Shown here piece after piece: positions 10,136-20,079 of a DNA stretch of 64,000 nt. The notes below the pieces were generated by a model. It was not told the origin of the DNA, searched no databases, and worked only from the letters and a program-made list of their open reading frames with translations. Position numbers and translations under genes: made by a program. Source of the stretch: Rhodanobacter denitrificans (GTDB lineage: Bacteria > Pseudomonadota > Gammaproteobacteria > Xanthomonadales > Rhodanobacteraceae); the NCBI RefSeq assembly GCF_000230695.2, contig NC_020541.1, positions 1,364,001-1,428,000 on the forward strand. Reading direction: 5' to 3'. Within the stretch, counting starts at the first letter, position 1. Every line of letters begins with the position of its first letter.

Positions 10136-13100
10136 ATGAACAGCCAGGAGCAGGCACGTGGCGAACTGCGCGAGCGCTTCTACCGGAGCGTGGCGGAGAC
10201 CCTTGCGCTGCTGCATGCGCCGCCGGATCGCGACCGCCGCCGGACCATGGTCACGATCGCGGGCATCCTGGCCTCGACCATGGACCTTCCGCTGGTATGG
10301 GTCGGCCGGCGCGAACCGGGTCAGGACAGCGTTGAGGTAATGGCGGCGGCGGGAACCGCCGCGGAGTACGCGTCCGCGCTGCGCCTCAGCGCAGACGAAT
10401 CCGCCCCTGGCGGGAGTGGGCCGGTGGGCATGGTGTTGCGCGAGGAGCAGGCACGGGTGACTCCGGTCGGTGCGCCGGAGTTCGCGCCATGGCGCGACGA
10501 CGCGCGGCGGCACGGTTTCGGTTCCTGCATCGTGGCCGCGTCGAGGACACGCGACGATGGCCAGCTGGTGCTGACCGCCTACTCCCGCGACGACGGCCCC
10601 AGCCTGAGCGGAGAGTTGCTCGATTGGGCGCAGCGGCTGGCCGATGAGCTGAGCCGGTTCTGGGATCACCAACTGCTGCTGGAGCACAGCGTGCGGATGG
10701 GCCGCTATCGCGATGCGCAGCGCACGATCCAGCGCGCCTTGCTCGAACAGCCGGATCCGGAATCGGTCTATCGCACGCTGGCCCGGGCGCTGGTCGACAT
10801 CGCCGGTGCCGCGGCGGTCGACGTGTTCGCCGCCGATGGTGCCGACCCGATGCTGCGCCGTATGGCCCTGGTCGGTCCGATCGCGGACATCGTGCGCGGC
10901 CTGCCGCTGCCGCCGCGACACGACGACGGCGCGGTCGTGCCGGCGCAGACGCAGGCCTTCATGCAGGGCGCGCCGGTCATTTGGCGCCATTCACCCGATG
11001 CACCGCAGGACGACACGGCGTTCCGCCGGGAACTGCTCGAACATGCCGGTGCGGTGGGCTGCTGGCCGCTGTTCGCATCCCCTGCCGGCGCGATCGGCGC
11101 GGCGCGGATGCCGACTGGCGTGTTCGCGGTGTTGACCGTCGAGTCGGACGCTTTCGACGACGAGATGTGCCGCCTGCTGGACGAGATCGCCGACGCGACC
11201 GGACTGGCGCTGCGGCAACACGCGCAGCGGCACGCCCTGCTGCAGGAGCAGGAGCGACAGACCTACCTGGCCCTGCACGACGACCTCACCGGCCTGCCGA
11301 ACCGTCGTGCGCTGGATCGGCACCTGGAGAACGTGCTGGCCCGCGCCCGGCGGCGGGGTCGGCTGGTGGCCGTGGGTTTGCTCGACCTGGACGACCTGAA
11401 ACCGATCAACGATCGCCACGGCCATGCCGTGGGCGATCGCCTGCTGGTCGAGATGGCAAGCCGCTTTCGCCAGATGCTTCGCGCCGGCGACTACGTGGCC
11501 CGGCTCGGTGGCGACGAGTTCGTACTGGTGTTCGAGGATCTCGAATCCGTGCAGGACATCGACGGGCTGCTGGAGCGTATTGGTGAAGTCCTGGGGTTCC
11601 CGGTGACGATCGACGGCACGGCCATGGCCGTGGGCGCCAGCCTGGGCATCGCTTTGTATTCCAGCGAAACCCGGACCACCGGCGAACAACTGCTGCGCCG
11701 CGCCGACCAGGCGATGTACCAGGTGAAATCGCGCAAGCGGCACCGCTCGCACTGGTGGTCGCTGGTGTCGCCCGATGGCGTGGTGGACCAGGCCGACGAG
11801 CTCGATGCTGCCGCCACGCCCTACGGTGAACATGCCGCCATGTTGCTGGACTCCTGCAGCAAGGCGTGGGAGCCGCGGTTGCCCGGCATCGTGGAAAGCT
11901 TCCATGCCGGGCTGCGTGCGCATGACGGCATCTCCAGGCTGCTGGACCTGCTTCCGGCCGAGGACCTGAAGACGTTCGAGGCGCATCAGCTGCAGCATCT
12001 GCTGGTCCTGCTGCGGGCGGATCTGGACATGGCCGGCCATCGCGCCCGGGCGACGCGGACCGGCCTGTTCCACGCCGCCTGCGGGCTCGAGGAAGTCTGG
12101 CTGCTGGAGGCGATCGAGCAGTTGCGCGACATCATGGCCACCGTGCTGGTCGGCGTCGGCCAGAACGAGCGCCGCGCGCTGGCGGTCCTGCTGCAGCGGC
12201 TGGGCATGGAGCGGCAGTGGCAGCTGGAAAGCATGCGCGAACTGCAGCGCCGCCGGGTGGCCCTGCTGGCCAGGGTCAATGCGCTGGCATGGTCGGCCGA
12301 GGGCTACCTGGAACTGATCCAGGGCGTGGCCGATATCCTGGTGTCGCACAAGGAAATCGTCGCCTGTTCGGCCGGGCGTCCGGACGCGTCGGGCCAGCTG
12401 ACCTACGAGGCGGTGGCCGGTACGGCCTTTGCCGAGTACCTGCACGCGCTGGTCAGCGGCAAGGCGGCGCCGATCCGGGTCGACACCGACCAGCCGAGTG
12501 GGCTGGGCTCCAGCGGGCGCGCCTGGCGCACGGCGCGAATCCAGCGCTGCGCGCACTACGGCAGCGATCCGGCGATGGCGCCCTGGCGCGACATCGCGCT
12601 GAGCCTCGGGGTGGTTTCCAACGTGGCCATCCCGCTGTGCGCCTCGCCGTTGCAGCCGGCGGTGGTGCTGACCGTGTACAGCCCCTACGCCGGCGGCTTC
12701 CACAGCGAGGACCAGCGGGCCTTCCTCGAACAGATCAAGACCGTGCTGGACCTGGCCCTGGCGCGCCTGGCGCCACCGCGCCAGGGCACCGAACTGCTGC
12801 CGTTCTTCATGCGCGAGCGCTGGCGCGCGATGGTCGCCACCGACGCGCTGCAGATGCACTACCAGCCGCTGGTCAGGCTGGCCGACGGCCGCGTCGCCGA
12901 GATCGAGGCACTGGCGAGGTTGCGCGACGAGGACGGCGAACTGCTGGCGCCGGCCCGGTTCCTGCCCGCGCTGGGCGCGGACGACCTGCTCGTGCTGTTC
13001 CGCCAGGGGCTGGGCCAGGCCGCCGCCTGCCGCGGGTCGCTGTTGCGCGCGGGCTATGCGCTGGACATTTCGGTGAATGCGCCGGCAGCCGCGCTGGGAG

Positions 13101-13867
13101 ATCCGCGCTATGCCGAGGTGGCAGCGGCCGTGATCGCCAGCAGCGGCTGCGCGGCGCAGGCGCTGCTGTTCGAGATCCTCGAATCGCCGATTGGCACCGA
13201 ACATGCCGCCGTGCCGCAGGGCTCGGGCATGCAGTCGCTGAAGGCCCTGGGCGTGCGCCTGGTCGAAGACGACCTCGGCGCGGGCTACAGCTCGCTGATC
13301 CGCCTGCGCCAGTGGCCGTTCGACCGCATCAAGATCGACCAGGCCATCGTCGGCCAGGCGCGGCAGGATCCGCTGGGCACCTTGCGCTTCATCCGCCAGC
13401 TGATCCGGATCGGGCACGACCTTCGGCTCGAAGTGGTCGTAGAGGGGCTGGAGTCGCCCGAGCTGATCGAGGCGGCGACGATCCTCGGCGCGGATTTCGG
13501 CCAAGGCTACGCGCTGGCCCGACCGATGCCTGCCGACGCGTTGTCCGCCTGGCTGACGGATTACCGCTGGGAGCAGGCTTCCGCATGGCCGCAAACCGGG
13601 TTGGGCGCGCTCGCCGGCGAGCTGCGCTGGGAGGAGCAGTTCGTTGCCTTGCCACCCGAACCGGCATTCTGGGCCCGGCATGCGCAAATCAGCTGCGACC
13701 CGGGCGAATACCTGCACCGGCCGGAACTCGGCAGCGTGCTGGATGCCAGCCACCAGGCGATGCACAAGGCGGCCCTGGCCGGCCCGGCCGACCCTGGCTA
13801 CCGGCGCGAGCGCGAAGCCTTCCTCGCGCTGCTGGTCGAACACGTGCTGGACAACTTTCGCTCCTGA
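10136..13867 (+). CDS. Multidomain cyclic-di-GMP protein: GAF, GGDEF, globin-like sensor, GAF, EAL
   Basis: This is a 1243-aa soluble protein predicted to make and break cyclic-di-GMP. Approximate order: GAF at 10-170; GGDEF at 375-535 with HDDLTGLPNRR and an intact GGDEF; a helical segment at 565-710; a second GAF at 720-875; EAL at 895-1140 with EIEALAR, the DDLG version of the DDFG loop, KIDQ and VVEGLES. The last 100 residues are His-containing and unassigned. The helical segment includes TRTGLFHAACGLEEVW, which resembles the F-helix region of globin-coupled sensors. No membrane segment or signal peptide is visible. The catalytic motifs look intact in both output domains. An in-frame ATG at 10085 is an alternative start; neither site has a strong Shine-Dalgarno. 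Confidence 0.9.
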   Translation: MNSQEQARGELRERFYRSVAETLALLHAPPDRDRRRTMVTIAGILASTMDLPLVWVGRREPGQDSVEVMAAAGTAAEYASALRLSADESAPGGSGPVGMVLREEQARVTPVGAPEFAPWRDDARRHGFGSCIVAASRTRDDGQLVLTAYSRDDGPSLSGELLDWAQRLADELSRFWDHQLLLEHSVRMGRYRDAQRTIQRALLEQPDPESVYRTLARALVDIAGAAAVDVFAADGADPMLRRMALVGPIADIVRGLPLPPRHDDGAVVPAQTQAFMQGAPVIWRHSPDAPQDDTAFRRELLEHAGAVGCWPLFASPAGAIGAARMPTGVFAVLTVESDAFDDEMCRLLDEIADATGLALRQHAQRHALLQEQERQTYLALHDDLTGLPNRRALDRHLENVLARARRRGRLVAVGLLDLDDLKPINDRHGHAVGDRLLVEMASRFRQMLRAGDYVARLGGDEFVLVFEDLESVQDIDGLLERIGEVLGFPVTIDGTAMAVGASLGIALYSSETRTTGEQLLRRADQAMYQVKSRKRHRSHWWSLVSPDGVVDQADELDAAATPYGEHAAMLLDSCSKAWEPRLPGIVESFHAGLRAHDGISRLLDLLPAEDLKTFEAHQLQHLLVLLRADLDMAGHRARATRTGLFHAACGLEEVWLLEAIEQLRDIMATVLVGVGQNERRALAVLLQRLGMERQWQLESMRELQRRRVALLARVNALAWSAEGYLELIQGVADILVSHKEIVACSAGRPDASGQLTYEAVAGTAFAEYLHALVSGKAAPIRVDTDQPSGLGSSGRAWRTARIQRCAHYGSDPAMAPWRDIALSLGVVSNVAIPLCASPLQPAVVLTVYSPYAGGFHSEDQRAFLEQIKTVLDLALARLAPPRQGTELLPFFMRERWRAMVATDALQMHYQPLVRLADGRVAEIEALARLRDEDGELLAPARFLPALGADDLLVLFRQGLGQAAACRGSLLRAGYALDISVNAPAAALGDPRYAEVAAAVIASSGCAAQALLFEILESPIGTEHAAVPQGSGMQSLKALGVRLVEDDLGAGYSSLIRLRQWPFDRIKIDQAIVGQARQDPLGTLRFIRQLIRIGHDLRLEVVVEGLESPELIEAATILGADFGQGYALARPMPADALSAWLTDYRWEQASAWPQTGLGALAGELRWEEQFVALPPEPAFWARHAQISCDPGEYLHRPELGSVLDASHQAMHKAALAGPADPGYRREREAFLALLVEHVLDNFRS

Positions 13868-13896
13868 GCCAGTGTGCGCACGGCCGAAACGGACAA

Positions 13897-13981
13897 GGTG
13901 GTGGGCGATGCAAGGATCGAACTTGCGACACCTACCGTGTGAAGTGCCCGTTGCTACACGCACGCTGCGCTGTTCATGGTG
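13897..13981. repeat. Attachment-site scar A: tRNA-Val 3' half plus integrase tail fragment
   Basis: The first copy of an 85-bp direct repeat; the second is at 14033-14117, with one mismatch and a period of 136 bp. Bases 13899-13944 match the 3' half of the tRNA-Val gene at 16809-16854 on the minus strand, including the encoded CCA, with one substitution (cctacc for cctgcc). The rest matches the integrase C-terminal fragment seen in scar B. It cannot fold as a tRNA because the 5' half is missing. I read it as an attL left by an older insertion. Confidence 0.8.
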
Positions 13982-14032
13982 TCCGCACAACGAACAGGGC
14001 CAGCCGGCAAGGTGGCCTTGTTCGTCGGATTC
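13982..14032. other. Copy of the tRNA-Val 3' flank between the two scars
   Basis: This 51-bp spacer resembles the sequence just beyond the tRNA 3' end at about 16755-16808. Both begin with a gtccg(c/t)acaacga block, continue with ggcca(c/g)cc and aaggtggcc hairpin arms, and lead directly into the tRNA 3' end. The spacer is therefore a degenerate duplicate of the tRNA terminator region, as expected if a whole att neighbourhood was duplicated by successive integrations. Confidence 0.6.
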
Positions 14033-14117
14033 GGTGGTGGGCGATGCAAGGATCGAACTTGCGACACCTGCCGTGTGAAGTGCCCGTTGCTACACGCACG
14101 CTGCGCTGTTCATGGTG
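14033..14117. repeat. Attachment-site scar B (attL of the present element)
   Basis: The second copy of the 85-bp repeat. Bases 14035-14080 match the tRNA-Val 3' half at 16809-16854 over 46 bp and are the likely left attachment site of the element that ends at the intact tRNA. The repeat continues into an in-frame integrase C-terminal fragment on the plus strand. Scar and intact tRNA are in the same orientation, as expected for attL and attR. Confidence 0.8.
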
Positions 14118-14207
14118 GCAGGCACGTCCCCGGCGATGATCGAGAAGCACTACGGCCACCTGCTGCATGACCACGTTGCCAAGGCGATGGCTGGACTGGC
14201 GTTGTAA
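14079..14207 (+). pseudogene. Tyrosine recombinase (integrase) C-terminal remnant
   Basis: An open frame ending at the TAA at 14205-14207 encodes YTHAALFMVAGTSPAMIEKH followed by YGHLLHDHVAKAMAGLAL. This is the C-terminal end of a phage or island integrase, with the catalytic tyrosine in EKHYGHL. Everything upstream, including the catalytic Arg and His boxes, is missing, and the frame begins inside the tRNA scar. The reading frame is clear from about 14085; the left boundary is approximate. It shows that the element entered by site-specific recombination and can no longer excise by itself. Confidence 0.8.
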
Positions 14208-14338
14208 CAAATTGTTACAGCACTAGATCAAGCTGCAACCAGTTCCACCTTGACGCGATAGCCCAGTGCGGCGCGGCTGGCGCTGTGAACCCATGTACGC
14301 CATTGACGCACATACGCCACTGACGTAGGATGCACCCC

Positions 14339-14653
14339 ATGATCTTTGTTGAGACGCCAATCTTCACTGCCCAGATCAAGGATCTGCTGAGCGATGATGA
14401 TTACGGGGCGTTCCAGCGCTATCTAGCCGAGAATCCGGAGGCTGGCGACGTCATCAAGGAAACCGGCGGACTACGCAAGATCCGCGTGGCGGCGAAGGGT
14501 CACGGCAAGAGCGGCGGCGCGCGAGTGATCTACTACTACTTCGTTTCTGCCTCGCGTATCGCCATGGTTTTCGCCTATCCGAAGAACGTACAAGAAAATC
14601 TGACGCCTGCGCAAAAAGCAGCACTAAAGAAAGTCATAGAGCAGTGGAGATAA
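14339..14653 (+). CDS. RelE/HigB-family type II toxin
   Basis: A 104-aa protein starting MIFVETPIFTAQIKDLLSDD, with the core GGLRKIRVAAKGHGKSGGAR followed by VIYYYFV and a C-terminal NLTPAQKAALKKVI. These features match the phage-derived RelE/HigB-like toxins, which cleave ribosome-bound mRNA in characterised relatives. I chose the ATG at 14339 because GTAGGA at 14325-14330 lies eight bases upstream; the ATG at 14330 overlaps that site. The toxin gene precedes the antitoxin, as in higBA, and the stop lies just upstream of the antitoxin start. Activity is inferred from the family. Confidence 0.85.
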   Translation: MIFVETPIFTAQIKDLLSDDDYGAFQRYLAENPEAGDVIKETGGLRKIRVAAKGHGKSGGARVIYYYFVSASRIAMVFAYPKNVQENLTPAQKAALKKVIEQWR

Positions 14654-14655
14654 CC

Positions 14656-14946
14656 GTGGACGCCAATATGTTCGACAACCTGATGGAAAGCGTGACCCAG
14701 ATGGACGAGATTGTCCGGGGTGAGCGCCAGCCGTCGCGCGAGGTCCATATCGACGCGCTGGCCGTCAAGGAGATCCGCCGCGCCACTGGACTGTCACAGG
14801 CCAAGTTCGCCGGCATCGTCGACGTGCAGGTCGGCACTCTTCGCAACTGGGAGCAGGGCAGGCGTGAACCCACTGGCCCAGCCAAGGCGCTACTGCGCGC
14901 GATCAGCAAGGACCCCAAGCACGTATTGGAGGCGTTGGCCGACTGA
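14656..14946 (+). CDS. XRE-family HTH antitoxin of the RelE/HigB pair
   Basis: A 96-aa protein with a helix-turn-helix at about residues 43-75 (IRRATGLSQAKFAGIVDVQV, then TLRNWEQGRREP). This is the HigA-like antitoxin and autorepressor arrangement, and it should neutralise the toxin just upstream and repress the shared promoter. The likely start is the GTG at 14656, with GGAGA five bases upstream; a GTG at 14644 and an ATG at 14668 are in frame. A strong intrinsic terminator follows 24 bp after the stop. Confidence 0.85.
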   Translation: MDANMFDNLMESVTQMDEIVRGERQPSREVHIDALAVKEIRRATGLSQAKFAGIVDVQVGTLRNWEQGRREPTGPAKALLRAISKDPKHVLEALAD

Positions 14947-14970
14947 GCTTCAGCCACCCTCGACCATCAA

Positions 14971-14993
14971 CCCCGCCTAGCGCGGGGTTTTTT
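14971..14993 (+). terminator. Intrinsic terminator after the toxin-antitoxin pair
   Basis: A perfect 6-bp stem CCCCGC/GCGGGG with a CTAGC loop is followed by six T residues on the plus strand, 24 bp after the antitoxin stop. The downstream gene is convergent on the minus strand. Confidence 0.85.
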
Positions 14994-15001
14994 GTGGGCG
15001 G

Positions 15002-15406
15002 TTAGTTCGCTACCGGCCTTGCCTTAATCAAGCGCTCAACATCTTCCTGCACCGACGCAGCAAGGGTGGTGAGAGTTTCCATCCGAATCTGGAACACCGA
15101 AATGCGTTCCCCGACGGACCGATATTCAGCCGATCCGGGATCAGCCCTTTGTAGCCGCGTTCGCTCTGCGTCTAGACGCGTGTGGATATCTTGAAGTGAT
15201 CGCTGCAGGTTAGCGAGCTCCGCCATCCGCTGCCGCAGCATCTCGCTCTCGATGTCTGGTGGAAAGCTCGCCTCCAAGCGCTGAACGATTTCCGCGTTCA
15301 TCGAGCGCCCCGATACTTTCGCAGCCTCATTGATGCGCTCGTGGAGGTCGGCGGTGCTATCGGTGGCGATGGCGATCTTCGGGGCGACCCGCGCCGAGCC
15401 GGTCAT
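15002..15406 (-). CDS. Arc-type ribbon-helix-helix DNA-binding protein with coiled-coil tail
   Basis: A 134-aa protein whose N-terminal segment LHERINEAAKVSGRSMNAEI, followed by VQRLEASF, matches the Arc/Mnt ribbon-helix-helix repressors of phages and plasmids. The rest (SEMLRQRMAELANLQRSLQD onward) is heptad-rich and probably a coiled coil. I chose the ATG at 15406 (MTGSARVAPKI); a TTG at 15433 would add nine residues, and neither has a clear ribosome site. It is likely the regulatory gene of the element; its target is unknown. Confidence 0.72.
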   Translation of the reverse strand: MTGSARVAPKIAIATDSTADLHERINEAAKVSGRSMNAEIVQRLEASFPPDIESEMLRQRMAELANLQRSLQDIHTRLDAERTRLQRADPGSAEYRSVGERISVFQIRMETLTTLAASVQEDVERLIKARPVAN

Positions 15407-15521
15407 GGAGCTGGGGCTGATGATGCCGGGCAATGGTTATAGCCACTGATGAGGTGTACGTTATTGGCGGAGTGCGGATTGGCCGCGCCGCAATGGCGCA
15501 TATCGGTCTAACGGGGGCGAC

Positions 15522-15884
15522 ATGAAACGACTTCTAATGGCAATGACGTTGCTGATTTCCACCGCAGCCATTGCTCAAGCGGTGCATCGAAATGCCACGC
15601 CGAAAGAATTGGCAGCCATCAAGGAAGGTATGGCAACGATGCTGAAGGACGCGGATTCTGCAAAATTTCGGAACGTCTTTGTCGACGATAAAACCGGGAT
15701 GGCATGCGGCATGGTGAATGCTAAGAACGGCATGGGCGGATACACCGGATTCACTTACTTCATGGCTACGGTATGGCCGATGCCCAAAGGCAGCCCGCCG
15801 AACATCGGAGTACTCGGCATAGACGCAGATGACGAAACATCATGGCAGCAGCAGTGCGAAGAAAAAAGATTGACGGCCAGATGA
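15522..15884 (+). CDS. Small secreted or periplasmic protein, function unknown
   Basis: A 120-aa protein with a clear signal peptide (MKRLLMAMTLLISTAAIAQA, probable cleavage after AQA). The mature part contains KFRNVFVDDKTGMACGMVNA and two cysteines (positions about 66 and 113) that could pair. I do not recognise a characterised function. The gene starts behind a GGGGG tract, lies inside the tRNA-bounded element, and is visibly less GC-rich than the flanking core genes, consistent with foreign origin. Confidence 0.7.
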   Translation: MKRLLMAMTLLISTAAIAQAVHRNATPKELAAIKEGMATMLKDADSAKFRNVFVDDKTGMACGMVNAKNGMGGYTGFTYFMATVWPMPKGSPPNIGVLGIDADDETSWQQQCEEKRLTAR

Positions 15885-15943
15885 GCATCACAAAACATGC
15901 ATTCATCGCACTGATCGTGCTTGCTATCGCTTTGATGGTGTAG
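15881..15943 (+). CDS. Possible 20-residue hydrophobic peptide ORF
   Basis: The ATG overlaps the stop of the secreted-protein gene (ATGA) and opens a 20-codon frame MSITKHAFIALIVLAIALMV, ending in TAG five bases before the next gene. The product would be one membrane-spanning helix. The overlap and tight packing suggest translational coupling, but such a short ORF can arise by chance and no good ribosome site is visible. Confidence 0.35.
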   Translation: MSITKHAFIALIVLAIALMV

Positions 15944-15948
15944 TTGGC

Positions 15949-16713
15949 ATGATCGTCATGGACTGCGAATCACGCGAATCAGCGCTTGCATCCGTCTCCC
16001 AAATCTATGGCGTCTCCGGGATTGAGATTGACGGATTCCTGCAGGCCTTCGACCTTGAAGCCCATTATGAGAACTCCGACCCTAAGTACCCGGGTGATCA
16101 AGAGCTGCGCAGGATATTCGAGTGCTCGCTCGACTGCAGAGCTTCCCGACTTGATCGAGTGTTCTGGTTTCATCTAACACGAGTGCGCCCAGGCGCGGAT
16201 TTCGCGGAGGGCATACAGCCGCTGTCCGTGTCGCTTGAGTGCGTTTGGCAAACCATATTGAATGTTTTTCGTGGCACGGAGCACGAGACGCGGCTGCTCA
16301 ATATGCGCCGTAATGGCGTGCCAAATTTTCACTACGAGTTGAAGGCTGACGATGCGCTTCACGCTGGCCCCTACGCCATGATGGTTCGAGCAGTCGCCAC
16401 TCGCTCGGAGGAGATCGGTAACCACAACTACCTATGGCTTCCAGAGATCATGGAAGACATCTGCAACGGCTATCTGGGGGCATATGGCACCGCCCTGCAC
16501 ACCGAGCTCAGTCAAGCACTCACGCCGACTATTGTGAAGTTCTGGAGCGCAAAGCGCTGCGGCATTGATTGCGTGGAAGCTGCGCTGTTCTATCTCCACC
16601 AAACCGCGCACGCCGAGCGCCTTTCGCTGGGCTCAAACACCTGCTTTGATGGCGAGAACCAAACGGTGCTGCCTGAGCAGGTTGTCAAGGTCGAGAGCCT
16701 CGCCGCATCTTGA
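15949..16713 (+). CDS. Uncharacterised 254-aa protein of the tRNA-Val element
   Basis: The product begins MIVMDCESRESALASVSQIY; an ATG at 15958 is an alternative start. It has no signal peptide or membrane helix and no motif I can assign with confidence. The segment RVFWFHLTRVRPGADFAEGI followed by QPLS recalls the H-x-T and downstream Gly-Ile-x-Pro-Leu pattern of some ADP-ribosyltransferase-like folds, but this is weak. It is the last gene of the element before the tRNA, follows the small secreted protein and tiny peptide ORFs on the same strand, and its base composition is lower in GC than the core. Confidence 0.65.
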   Translation: MIVMDCESRESALASVSQIYGVSGIEIDGFLQAFDLEAHYENSDPKYPGDQELRRIFECSLDCRASRLDRVFWFHLTRVRPGADFAEGIQPLSVSLECVWQTILNVFRGTEHETRLLNMRRNGVPNFHYELKADDALHAGPYAMMVRAVATRSEEIGNHNYLWLPEIMEDICNGYLGAYGTALHTELSQALTPTIVKFWSAKRCGIDCVEAALFYLHQTAHAERLSLGSNTCFDGENQTVLPEQVVKVESLAAS

Positions 16714-16766
16714 TGGTGGGGTGGTGGCGTTTCCCTTTGTGTTTCCGTACCAGCGTCCGTACAACG

Positions 16767-16792
16767 AAAAAGGCCACCCGCTAAGGTGGCCT
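16767..16792 (-). terminator. Intrinsic terminator of tRNA-Val
   Basis: Read on the minus strand, AGGCCACC-TTAGCG-GGTGGCCT forms an 8-bp stem followed by a run of T residues, 17 bp beyond the tRNA 3' end. A degenerate copy sits between the two attachment scars at 13982-14032. Confidence 0.8.
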
Positions 16793-16808
16793 AAGTCGTT
16801 GAATCTAT

Positions 16809-16883
16809 TGGTGGGCGATGCAAGGATCGAACTTGCGACACCTGCCGTGTGAAGGCAGTGCTCTACCGCTGAGCTAATCGCCC
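16809..16883 (-). tRNA. tRNA-Val (anticodon CAC)
   Basis: The minus strand folds as a complete 75-nt tRNA with encoded CCA. The acceptor stem is GGGCGAT/ATCGCCC, the D arm GCTC/GAGC, the anticodon stem CTGCC/GGCAG with loop TTCACAC (anticodon CAC, reading GUG), and the T arm GCAAG-TTCGATC-CTTGC. Its 3' half (16809-16854) is repeated at 13899-13944 and 14035-14080, so this gene is the integration target and carries the right attachment site of the element. Confidence 0.97.
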
Positions 16884-16897
16884 GCCGAGAACGCGCA

Positions 16898-16926
16898 ATT
16901 TTAGGGGGAGTCGCGGAACGGGTCAA
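16898..16926 (-). promoter_or_regulatory. Sigma-70 promoter of tRNA-Val
   Basis: On the minus strand a near-consensus -35 TTGACC (16921-16926) is followed by exactly 17 bases and a -10 TAAAAT (16898-16903), about 14 bp upstream of the mature tRNA 5' end. This is ideal spacing for a strong housekeeping promoter. Confidence 0.8.
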
Positions 16927-17007
16927 TGCCTTGCGTGGATCGAACGTGCCGGGACGGGGATGCGGGTTGCTAGACTTGCCTCCCTCTCAAGTCGAAAGCG
17001 CACCACC

Positions 17008-17349
17008 ATGGAATTCATCAGCGTTCATCTGGCCAGCATTCTGCGTGCCCTGCAGCAGTTCGAGCTGACGCCGTGGAAGATGGTCGGGTTTACCGGAACC
17101 TTGCTGTTCACCAGCCGCTGGTTCGTGCAGCTCTACTACACGCGCAAGTACAAGCGGGTGGTGATGCCGCTGGCGTTCTGGTGGCTGTCGGTGTTCGGCA
17201 GTGCCCTGTTGCTGGCGTATTTCGTGGTCGGCAAGAACGACTCGGTGGGCATCATCTCCAACTTCTTCCCGGTGTTCGTCTCGGTTTACAATCTGGTGGT
17301 GCATTTGCGCCACCGCAAGAACAGCGTCACCGGCGACACCACCGCGTGA
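17008..17349 (+). CDS. Lipid A biosynthesis N-terminal-domain membrane protein
   Basis: A 113-aa membrane protein (start MEFISVHLASILRALQQFEL) with three predicted hydrophobic helices and the family signature GFTGTLLFTSRWFVQLYYTR and MPLAFWWLSVFGSALLLAYF. It matches the small stand-alone LAB_N domain also found fused to lipid A enzymes. A role in envelope glycolipid modification is inferred from the family; no glycosyltransferase gene is adjacent. It sits just outside the tRNA-bounded element and runs convergent with metH. Confidence 0.8.
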   Translation: MEFISVHLASILRALQQFELTPWKMVGFTGTLLFTSRWFVQLYYTRKYKRVVMPLAFWWLSVFGSALLLAYFVVGKNDSVGIISNFFPVFVSVYNLVVHLRHRKNSVTGDTTA

Positions 17350-17379
17350 TGGCATGGCGCCGATGCGGGCGCCGTGCGG

Positions 17380-20075
<2,696 letters not shown>

Positions 20076-20079
<4 letters not shown>

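Noticed and set aside
13899..14080. Two additional tRNA-Val genes
   Set aside because: Only the 3' half is present in each copy; the D arm and 5' acceptor strand are missing, so they are scars and not tRNA genes.
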